A stretch of DNA of 64,000 bases from Rhizobacter sp. SG703 (lineage in GTDB: Bacteria > Pseudomonadota > Gammaproteobacteria > Burkholderiales > Burkholderiaceae_C), in assembly GCF_012275445.1 (NCBI RefSeq), contig NZ_JAAZQK010000003.1:310001-374000 (forward strand), given 5' to 3'. Of the stretch, positions 9,201 through 17,400 are shown in pieces; position 1 is the first letter of the stretch, and each line of letters begins with the position of its first letter. A program made the translations under genes and the position numbers. The notes under the pieces were generated by a model that made no database searches, was not told the DNA's origin, and worked only from the letters and a program-made list of their open reading frames with translations.

Positions 9201-11574
9201 GCGCGGCAAAAACGGCGTCGACCTTGAATGGCTGCCGGTCCTGTTCTGCTCACCCACGATGGAGCTTGGCGTCGACATCTCGTCGCTGAACACCGTCTAC
9301 ATGCGAAACGTGCCGCCCACCCCGGCCAACTACGCCCAGCGCAGCGGCCGTGCCGGGCGTGCAGGGCAACCGGCGTTGGTCATCACGTATTGCGCCAGCC
9401 AGTCGCCGCACGACCAGTACTACTTCCGCGACCCGGTGCGCATGGTGCACGGGCAAGTGAATGCGCCGACGCTCGACTTGGCCAACCTGGAACTGGTCAA
9501 GAGTCACATGCACGCCATCTGGTTGGCCGAGACCGGCAAGCGCCTGGGCAACAGCGTGCGCGACCTGCTGGACATGAACCTGCCGGAGGCTTTGCCTGTG
9601 ACCGAGGAGATGGCCACCGAACTGGACAAACCGGAAGCCAAGAAACGCGCGCATCAACGTGGCCTGAAGGTCCTGGGCATGTTGACCAGCGAACTCACGC
9701 CCCAGAACGCGCCTTGGTACACCGAGCAGTGGGCCGAGACGGTGTTCCAGCGGGCGTATCACGAGTTCGGCGGAGCCCTCCAGCGCTGGCGTGACCTGTA
9801 CCGCGCCACAGCGCAAGCCATTGAGCTGAACTTCAAGATTGAAAACAACCCGGCTGCCAGTGAGCGTGAGCGCCGCGAGGCCCAGCAGCGCCACAACGAA
9901 GCTCGCAAGCAGCGCGACCTGCTTCTGGCTGGTGACAGCGCCTTTAACAGCGACTTTTACACCTACCGCTACCTGGCCAGCCAAGGCTTCCTGCCGGGCT
10001 ACAACTTCCCGCGCTTGCCGCTGTTGGCCTACTTGCCTGCGCGGCGCGGCTCCATTGGCCGCGAGAGCTTTCTGTCGCGCCCGCGATTCCTGGCGCTGGG
10101 CGAGTTCGGCCCTTACAGCCTCATCTATCACGAGGGCAGCCAGTACCGCGTTATCAAAGCGCTGCTGACCATCACGGGTTCAGACCAGGTCAGTGAAGGC
10201 GCCAAGCTGCCCACCGAGATTGCTCGCCTGTGCCCGGCTTGCGGCTATGGGCACTTCCGCTCGCAGCGCGATGCCGACCGCTGTGTGTCCTGCGGTGCCT
10301 CGCTGTCCGGAGCCCAGGAAATCAAGAACCTGTACCGTATCGAAAACGTCTCGACCAAACGCGCCGAACGCATCACAGCCAACGAGGAGGAGCGGGTGCG
10401 CCAGGGTTACGAGATGCAGACCACGCTGCAGTTCGCCCTGGCCGAAGGCAAGTTGCAGATGGTCACCACGGTGGTCGAGGACGACCAGGGGCCGCTGCTT
10501 GAAATGCAGTACGGTCCAGCGGCAACCGTCTGGCGCATGAATTTCGGTTGGCGTCGGCGCAAAGAGAAGTCCATCCAGGGATTCATGATGAATCCTGTGA
10601 CGGGCCACTGGGTAGGCGGTGTCGACGACGGCAATGGAGAGAAGGAGGGCGAAGCGGAGGCACCGCCGGACAAGACACCACCACAGCGCATCGTCCCCTA
10701 CGTCGAAGACCGGCGGAACATTCTCATCGTGCGCCCGCACTACCGCCTGGGCGAACTCTCGGCCGACACGCTGACCACCCTGCAGTACGCGCTCAAGCGC
10801 GGCATTGAAGCGGTCTACCAGCTCGAAGAGAGCGAGTTGATGGCCGAGCCGCTGCCCACGCGCGACAACCGCCAGTCCATCCTTCTGTTCGAGGCTGCCG
10901 AAGGCGGTGCGGGCGTGCTGACTCGCCTGGCCACCGAGCCTGACGCTTTAGCAGCCGTTGCTGCGAAGGCCCTCGAGGTTCTGCACTTCATGCCTCCTTC
11001 GACCGGCCAGGTTTGGTCCAAAAAGACGCTGACCGAAGAGCTCGACCACGACGGCAAGCCCTTGTGCGAGGCCGGCTGCTACCGCTGCCTGCTGTCGTAC
11101 TACAACCAACCCGACCACACTCTCATCGACCGCAAGGACAAAGATGCCGGTGGACTCTTGCTCGACATCCTGTGCCGCCTGACGCAGGCGCGTGCCCATC
11201 AAGGAACACAAGGGAGGGAGCCTGTCGAGCACGATGCGCAACTCGCGCGCACCGCGGGCAGCTCACTCGAACAGGCCTGGCTGGACCACGTGAATGAGCA
11301 GGGCTATCGCAAGCCCGACCGTGGGCAGCACACGGTCGTTCTCGGCGCGGCCGGCGCTAAGGCCTCCGCCGACTTCTTCTACGACGACCTGAACCTCGCC
11401 GTCTTCATCGACGGTCCGCATCACGAAGCCGATGCCCAACGCGCGAAGGATGGTGCCATCGACCGCTCGCTCGACGAGCTGGGTGTTTTGGTGGTGCGCT
11501 TCCCCAAGGAGGCGGCTCGCTGGCCAGACATCTTCAAGAACAACGCCGACCTCTTTGGTCCTGGCAAGCCCTGA
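6229..11574 (+). CDS. DISARM-type (DrmA/DrmB-like) YprA family helicase with DUF1998 and C-terminal nuclease-like domain
   Basis: 1781 aa from ATG 6229, chosen because GGGGAG precedes it; ATG 6124 is an upstream alternative. Superfamily 2 motifs: TGTGSGKS (Lys119), DELH 234-237, SAT 268-270, and QRSGRAGRAG 1037-1046. Several CxxC pairs (FCRDC, FCLAC, LCPAC, CVSC) suggest zinc sites. Near the end is the DUF1998/MrfA zinc-binding signature with Cys1613, Cys1617 and Cys1620. In DISARM the helicase (DrmA) and DUF1998 (DrmB) are separate proteins; here they are one chain, as in YprA/MrfA. The last 100 residues (Asp1715, VFIDG at 1725-1729, closing VLVVRFP) resemble a DUF559/Vsr-like nuclease. Six bases separate it from the next gene. 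Confidence 0.85.
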   Translation: MDVFKFREHIVNEYEQFTRSFTRIRADDIREHVNAQYASQRYWPEPLIQINPNYRSGGTVDELVQAGQLSPECSSIFRLGKSASSAGVALPLHKHQGEAISLALAGESYVLTTGTGSGKSLSYFIPVVDACLKAKKADPTPRTRAIVIYPMNALANSQLEELKKFLGSDAATRAVSFGRYTGQESDEERQAMAAKPPDILLTNFMMLELLMTRQNDIDKAVMRNAKGLRFLVLDELHTYRGRQGADVALLVRRVREALADELICIGTSATMASDGSQMERNAVVAKVARRLFGTPIADRNVITETLRRTTPESQTLESVRNSLGPAIRAGVPTDLDFNALAAHPMSVWVELTLGLSYKDDKPQRARPRTLADAAKLLHEASSEPIERCLAYLQQFMLRAYAVTDGAGKSLFAFKLHQFIAGGGKVYTTLEEAGRRAITLDGQQFVSGDDDRQRRYYHVHFCRDCGQEYIPVWDTDGHEGRTFNVRSIEERQSDDEQVKFGFLMPDGRGLWDPESLERYPESWLEERADGEWRIKSGQRKFVPQALKVRPDGGVSTVSGLPAWFIPGAFRFCLACGVSHTTSGKDALRLTSLSGEGRSSATTMLTLSALRYLYEQDQQLSADAKKVLGFSDNRQDAALQAGHFNDFLQVLLTRSALLSAVRKAGSNALSESEVANAVFEALGFNREDPSVRAEYMQQPEVKGNTRRQVQEAMRGILGYRSYFDLRRGWRFNNPNLEQLGLIRIGYQDIDDLAADASEWAEAPQVLQAANPAERATVLRALFEFMRQGLCIATRYLDRTELEQLRTQSYANLCEPWGFTEDERPVPSRWFATSRPREETDRRGRRVLVEDFLVIGSSRSRLGKLLRQGSTWGGSNPYYKHINDQTYPDVIQALLKAAESYGMVKREETDFGVLGWQLNGTALQWELGSGESKRQAEDNAFFRSLYLNIAGLLDSPVHQLFEFEAREHTAQVEQDDRMEREARFRFTDKDRAEWRGKNGVDLEWLPVLFCSPTMELGVDISSLNTVYMRNVPPTPANYAQRSGRAGRAGQPALVITYCASQSPHDQYYFRDPVRMVHGQVNAPTLDLANLELVKSHMHAIWLAETGKRLGNSVRDLLDMNLPEALPVTEEMATELDKPEAKKRAHQRGLKVLGMLTSELTPQNAPWYTEQWAETVFQRAYHEFGGALQRWRDLYRATAQAIELNFKIENNPAASERERREAQQRHNEARKQRDLLLAGDSAFNSDFYTYRYLASQGFLPGYNFPRLPLLAYLPARRGSIGRESFLSRPRFLALGEFGPYSLIYHEGSQYRVIKALLTITGSDQVSEGAKLPTEIARLCPACGYGHFRSQRDADRCVSCGASLSGAQEIKNLYRIENVSTKRAERITANEEERVRQGYEMQTTLQFALAEGKLQMVTTVVEDDQGPLLEMQYGPAATVWRMNFGWRRRKEKSIQGFMMNPVTGHWVGGVDDGNGEKEGEAEAPPDKTPPQRIVPYVEDRRNILIVRPHYRLGELSADTLTTLQYALKRGIEAVYQLEESELMAEPLPTRDNRQSILLFEAAEGGAGVLTRLATEPDALAAVAAKALEVLHFMPPSTGQVWSKKTLTEELDHDGKPLCEAGCYRCLLSYYNQPDHTLIDRKDKDAGGLLLDILCRLTQARAHQGTQGREPVEHDAQLARTAGSSLEQAWLDHVNEQGYRKPDRGQHTVVLGAAGAKASADFFYDDLNLAVFIDGPHHEADAQRAKDGAIDRSLDELGVLVVRFPKEAARWPDIFKNNADLFGPGKP

Positions 11575-11580
11575 TACGAC

Positions 11581-14433
11581 ATGAATGCCCCTACGCCGGA
11601 ATTCCTTCCGGGCAGCCTCGTCGCGGCCCGTGGTCGTGAATGGATAGTGCTGCCCGAGTCAGACACCGAAACGCTGCGCTTGCGCTCCTTGGGCGGTGGT
11701 GAACGGGACGAAACCCTCATCTACCTGCCACTTGAGCGCCAGCCTGTCCAGCCAGCTACCTTTCCTTGGCCGAACATCGCGCAAGCTCGCAACCACGCGG
11801 CCAGTCAGCTGCTACTCGACGCACTGCAACTCAAGCTGCGCAGCGGTGCGGGTCCCTTCCGCAGCTTCGGCAACATAGCCATCGAACCCCGCGCCTACCA
11901 GCTGGTGCCATTGCTGATGGCGCTCAAGCAGCCCACGGTGCGCTTGCTGGTCGCCGACGACGTGGGCGTTGGCAAGACCATCGAAGGTGCCCTCATCGCC
12001 CGCGAGCTGCTTGACCGCGGCGAAATTCAGAGAATGACGGTGTTGTGCCCGCCACACCTGTGCGAGCAGTGGCAGCGCGAGCTCTCCGAGCGCTTCCATA
12101 TTCAAGCAGCGGTGGTCCGGTCAAACTCGGCCGACCGATTGGAGCGAGACCTCCCGCCCGGCACCTCGCTGTTCCATGCCCACCCGTTCACCGTCGTCAG
12201 CCTCGACTACATCAAGTCAGAGCGCCGCCGCGAAACCTTCCAGCGCTCCTGTCCAGAGTTCGTCATCGTCGATGAGGCCCACACGTGCACCCAGGCCGGT
12301 CAGGGTCGGCAGCAGCGCTACCAACTGCTCAAGGGTCTGGCCGCGCAGCCCGAGCGACACCTGGTGCTGCTGACCGCAACGCCGCACAGCGGCGACGATG
12401 AGGCCTTCTTCAACCTGCTCGGCCTGCTGCGCGCTGACTTCACCCAGCTCAAGGACCTGCCCGTTGGCCAACGCACTGACCTGCGCGAAGACCTGTCGCG
12501 CCACTTCGTCCAGCGCCGCCGGCCCGACATCGCCGAGTGGCAAGACACGTCGATGTTCCCCGACCGCCGCACCGCTGAGCTGACCTACAAGCTCACCGGC
12601 GCGTGGGGCCAGCTGTTCAACGACGTGCTGGCCTACGCGCGCGAGTTGGTCGAACGCTCCGAAGGCCAGGGCCTGCGCGAGCAGCGCATGAACTGGTGGG
12701 CGGCACTGGCCCTTTTGCGCTGCATCTCCTCGTCGCCGGCAGCCGCCGTCAACGCACTGCGCACGCGCCTGATGGGCGCGCAAGGTGAAGCCGAAACAGA
12801 TGACACCGCTTCGCTTGAAGAATTCGAAGCCACGGCCAGCGACCGCGTGCTCGACGGCACCGACGACGCGCTGTCCACCGACGACATCGAGCCCGGTGCG
12901 CAGACCGAGGACAGCCAACGCCTCAAGGTACTGATGGTCAGCGCTGCTGCGTTGGCTGGCCAGCAGAACGACCCCAAGCTCGCCAAACTGCAGGAGCACT
13001 TGGCACTGCTGCTGAAGGACGGCTTCCAGCCGGTTGTTTTCTGTCGCTACATTGCCACCGCGCATTACTTGGCGGCAGCGCTGCAAGAGAAGTTCAAGTC
13101 GGTCATGGTCAAGGCCGTGACCGGAGAGCTGACGCCGGACGAGCGCGAAGCCGCAGTCGAACAGCTGGGCGAGAGCGAAACCCGTGTCCTCGTCGCCACG
13201 GACTGCCTCTCCGAGGGCATCAACCTGCAAGGCCTCTTCACTGCCGTCGTCCATTACGACCTGAGTTGGAACCCGACCCGCCATGAGCAGCGCGAAGGCC
13301 GAGTTGACCGTTTCGGCCAGAAGGCGCGCGAAGTGCGCAGCACTATGCTGTATGGCGAGGACAACCCTGTCGATGGCGCCGTGTTGCATGTCATCCTGCG
13401 CAAGGCCGAGAGCATCCGCAAAGAGCTGGGCGTACTGGTCCCTATGCCCGACAACGAAGGCAAGCTGACCCAGGCGCTCATGAATGCCGTGCTGCTGCGC
13501 AAGGGCAGCGCGACGACTTACCAAGCCGAACTCGACCTCTGGGGTGAACCTGCCAAGGAAATCGACCTCGCCTGGCAGAGCGCCAAGGAAAAGGCCAAGC
13601 AGAACCGCAGCATCTTCGCCCAGCGCCGCCTGAAGCCCGAAGACGTGCTGCCGGAGTGGCGCAAGTCTGCCGTCTCGCTCGGTGGTGAAGCTGATGTTGA
13701 GCGCTTTGTCAGCCGCGCTGCCGCCCAACTTGGGGCGCCCCTTCAGCCAGTGAAGCACTATTTCAAGCTGCTCACCGAGCATCTGCCCGCTGCCGTTCGT
13801 GAGCGCCTGGCGGCTGAGGGTATGGCGGGCACTCTGCGCATCGACTTCAAGCAGCTTGCCGCGCAAGGCGCTGCCTTTGTTCACCGCACCCACCCGCTGG
13901 TGGCTGTGCTGGCCGACACGCTGCTAGAGCAAGCACTGGACGATGCACCGAGCAACGCCGACGACGCCCAAGTCGCGCGTGCCGGCGTCGCGTTTGTGGG
14001 TCGGGTTTCGCTGAAGACCACCGTGCTGCTGCTGCGCATCCGGCATCAACTGACGGTCACGCATGGCACCAACTCACGGCTTTTGATGTGCGAAGAGGCC
14101 GTTGCTGTCTCGGCCAGCGGTGCCGAGCCCTTCGCTGAATTGCTGCCTGACCAGACCCGTGCCCTGCTGGGTGCCGAAGCTACCCGCAATCTGCCCGTGC
14201 CGCTGCGCGACCGACAGTTGCAGTCCGCGCTCGACGCCTTGCCATCCTGGCAACCGCAGCTCGAAGCCATCGCCAAAGCTCGTGCCCAGGCCTTGCTGCA
14301 GGACCACCGCCGCGTGCGTGAGGCAGCCGACAGCCGCGGCAGCTACCAGGTCACCGCCAGCCTGCCGGTAGATGTGATGGGTCTTTACGTGCTGCTGCCG
14401 GATACGGCAGCCACCACCTCCATGGGAGCCTGA
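11581..14433 (+). CDS. SNF2-family helicase, DrmD-like
   Basis: 950 aa. Walker A VGVGKT (Lys132), DEAH at 231-234, LLTATPHSGDDE (motif III), ATDCLSEGINLQ (motif V) and QREGRVDRFGQ from 570 (motif VI) define a complete Snf2/RapA-type ATPase. Size and motif details fit DrmD, the extra helicase of class 1 DISARM, and the DEAD/SNF2 helicase of helicase-methylase-ATPase systems. The gene begins six bases after the previous stop and ends four bases before the methyltransferase, so co-translation is likely. The C-terminal third is helical without recognised domains. The enzyme probably moves along duplex DNA and remodels or unwinds unmodified DNA. Confidence 0.85.
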   Translation: MNAPTPEFLPGSLVAARGREWIVLPESDTETLRLRSLGGGERDETLIYLPLERQPVQPATFPWPNIAQARNHAASQLLLDALQLKLRSGAGPFRSFGNIAIEPRAYQLVPLLMALKQPTVRLLVADDVGVGKTIEGALIARELLDRGEIQRMTVLCPPHLCEQWQRELSERFHIQAAVVRSNSADRLERDLPPGTSLFHAHPFTVVSLDYIKSERRRETFQRSCPEFVIVDEAHTCTQAGQGRQQRYQLLKGLAAQPERHLVLLTATPHSGDDEAFFNLLGLLRADFTQLKDLPVGQRTDLREDLSRHFVQRRRPDIAEWQDTSMFPDRRTAELTYKLTGAWGQLFNDVLAYARELVERSEGQGLREQRMNWWAALALLRCISSSPAAAVNALRTRLMGAQGEAETDDTASLEEFEATASDRVLDGTDDALSTDDIEPGAQTEDSQRLKVLMVSAAALAGQQNDPKLAKLQEHLALLLKDGFQPVVFCRYIATAHYLAAALQEKFKSVMVKAVTGELTPDEREAAVEQLGESETRVLVATDCLSEGINLQGLFTAVVHYDLSWNPTRHEQREGRVDRFGQKAREVRSTMLYGEDNPVDGAVLHVILRKAESIRKELGVLVPMPDNEGKLTQALMNAVLLRKGSATTYQAELDLWGEPAKEIDLAWQSAKEKAKQNRSIFAQRRLKPEDVLPEWRKSAVSLGGEADVERFVSRAAAQLGAPLQPVKHYFKLLTEHLPAAVRERLAAEGMAGTLRIDFKQLAAQGAAFVHRTHPLVAVLADTLLEQALDDAPSNADDAQVARAGVAFVGRVSLKTTVLLLRIRHQLTVTHGTNSRLLMCEEAVAVSASGAEPFAELLPDQTRALLGAEATRNLPVPLRDRQLQSALDALPSWQPQLEAIAKARAQALLQDHRRVREAADSRGSYQVTASLPVDVMGLYVLLPDTAATTSMGA

Positions 14434-14437
14434 CACC

Positions 14438-17400
14438 ATGGCCAAACTGCATTCCACGCGCACCACGCACCAGCTTGCCTACCGTGCCATCCGCATCGAA
14501 GGCGGCCTCATCCCCGCCGACGAACTCACCCGCCTTACCCTGCTGACCGACCCTAAAGGTAGCGAGCAGACCGAAGGCCAGTACCGCATCGCTCGCGGCT
14601 TGAAGCTGCGGGACGAAATTGCCCGCGACTTCAAGATTGCGCTGAACCTCTGGCAGGACTTCCAGGCCCTGCGCCAGCGGCAAGATGTGCGCGCCCATGA
14701 CGTGACCGTGCGCGAATGGCTGCTGCCACTGCTGCGCGATGTGCTGCACTTTCATGACGCGGTGCGCTGCCCAGCCATCGAGCATGCTGGCCACCAGTAC
14801 GCCATCGGCCATGCCGGCCTATTCAACAAGTCCGCGCAAGGTCAGATGCACGGCCGGGTGCCTCTGGTGTTCGCAGGCTTCGACCAGCTGCTGGACGAAG
14901 CCGCCGAGCGTTTTGGCGAAACCAACCCCGACACCGGTAAGACCCGTCGACGCAGCCCCTTCATGCTGGCGCAGGAGGCGCTGAACGCCTCCGATACCTC
15001 GCTCTGGGCCATCGTCAGCAACGGCCTGACGCTGCGCATCCTGCGGGACAACCCCAGCCTCACCCGGCCTGCCTACATCGAGGTGGACCTCGAAGCGCTG
15101 TTCACCGAAGAGTTGTTGGCCGACTTCAGTGCCTTCTGGTTGCTGGCCCACGCCAGCCGCTTTGCTGGCGCCGCCGGCAGCACCGATGCCCCACCCACAG
15201 ATTGCCCCTGGGAACGCTGGCGTGCCGCCGGCCAGCAGGCGGGCGTGACCGTGCGCGGAAAGCTGCGCTACCAGGTGGCAGAGGCCTTGCGCGCGCTGGG
15301 CACCGGTTTCCTCTCGCACCCGACCAACGGCGCGCTGCGCGCGGCCCTGCAGTCGGCTGACAGCGGCTATGACCGACAAGCCTTCTTCGAGGAACTGCTG
15401 CGCCTGGTCTACCGCTTCATCTTCCTGGCCACTGTAGAAGACCGGCGCGACCGCGCCACCGGCGAGCACCTCGTCTTCACGCCCGAGGCAACGGCCGATG
15501 CCAAGGCCCGCTACCTCGCCGGCTACTCGCTCACCTGGCTGCGCGAGCGCGCCGTGCGCCGCAGCCAGCATGACCGCCATGCGGACCTTTGGCAGGCACT
15601 GACCATCACATTCGGCGCCCTGGCTCGTGGCGAGCCTGCGCTGGGCCTGCCCGCGCTGGGAGGGCTGTTCGACCGCGACCAGTGCCCGTACCTGGACGCC
15701 GCCCAACTCGACAACCGCCACCTGCTGGCCGCTGTGTTCCAGCTCGGTTGGTTCCGCGCCGATGGCGGCCTCTCGCGCGTCAACTACCGCGACATGGGCC
15801 CCGAGGAATTGGGCAGCGTCTACGAGAGCCTGCTGGAGCTGGTGCCCGACCCGCAAGGCCTCAGCCAACCGGCCGGTGCCCGACTGGCCTTCGTTGGTGA
15901 TGACGAGACCGACGCCTCCACCAAGGGCAACACCCGCAAGCTCACGGGCAGCTACTACACACCCGACAGCTTGGTGCAGGAGCTCATCAAGAGCGCTCTG
16001 GAGCCGGTCATCGCGCAGACCGTCAAGGCCAACCCGCAACGCCCTGTGGAGGCGTTGCTAGCACTCACCGTCTGCGACCCAGCCTGCGGCAGCGGCCACT
16101 TCCTGCTGTCGGCTGCTCGCCGGCTGGCCGACGAAGTGGCGCTGCATCGCGCCGCTACGGAGCGCGAAGGCGGTGCCCCGACGCCCTCCGACTACCGCCA
16201 TGCACTCCGAGACGTGGTCAGCCGCTGCATCTACGGTGTGGACAAGAACCCCATGGCCATCCAACTGGCCAAGACGGCATTGTGGCTAGAGGCCTATTCG
16301 CCTGACCGTCCGCTGAGTTTTGTTGACCACCACCTGCGCATAGGCGACGCGCTGCTGGGTGTACTGGACCCGAAGGTGCTGGAGAGCGGCATCCCCGACG
16401 AAGCCTACACCGCGCTTTCGGGCGACGACAAGGCCGTGGCCAGCGCGCTGAAGAAGCAGAACAAGGCGGACCTGAAGAGCTGGAAGAGCATCGCGTCCGG
16501 CGACTGGGTGACGCCTGCCCGCTTCGCCGCGCAGGTGGTGTCGGCCGATACGCTTGACGATGACACGCCAGAACATCTTGCCGCTAAGCGCCAAGCTTGG
16601 CGGGCTGCCGACGCTGCTGCGCACAGCACCAGCTTTGCACGGCTTGCAGACACCTACGTAGCGGCTTTTCTGGCCCCGAAGCTAGCGGGCACGGTCACAA
16701 CCGTTCCGCTGTCGGGCTATCTGTGGGGGGTACTCAGTGACGAGCCCGCCAACAACGAAATCGAGAGTGCGGCCCAGGTGCTGTGCCGACAGCACAGAGT
16801 TTTCCACTGGTGGCTGGCTTTCCCTCAGGTGGCAGCAAACGGTGGTTTCAGCGTGATGCTGGGAAATCCACCGTGGGAGCGTATCAAACTACAGGAGGAA
16901 GAGTTCTTTGCCACCCGCAGCCCCTTAGTGGCAGAAGCAAAGCACAAGGCTGAGCGAGCGCAGCGCATCGAATGGCTCCGTGAAGGCGTGCTGCTACACC
17001 GCGTGCACCCCGACTTGGAACGCGCCGAAGGACTGACGCCGCCCAATCGGGCCGAGATGGCGTTGTACGCCGGCTTCATCTCCGCTCGGCGTGGCGCCGA
17101 GGCTGCCAGTCTCTATGCGCACGATGGGCGGCGCTATCCGCTTTCCGGTGTAGGTGATGTGAATACCTACGCGCTGTTCGCTGAGGCTTTCTTGCAGGCT
17201 ACTGCGCCACGTGGACGGGCCGGTTTCATTGTGCCGACTGGCATTGCGACGGACGACTCAACAAAGGCCTATTTCGAGCGATTGGCCGTCGGTGGTTATT
17301 TGCGTGGTCTGCTTTGCCTGGAGAACGAAGAGTTCGTATTCCCTTCGGTACATCACTCGTTCCGCTTCGCCTTGTTGACGCTGGGCGGCAGCCCCACCAC

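Noticed and set aside
12217-13893. A 558-codon minus-strand frame inside the DrmD-like gene
   Set aside because: Fully antisense to a gene with complete SNF2 motifs; composition typical of a shadow frame.
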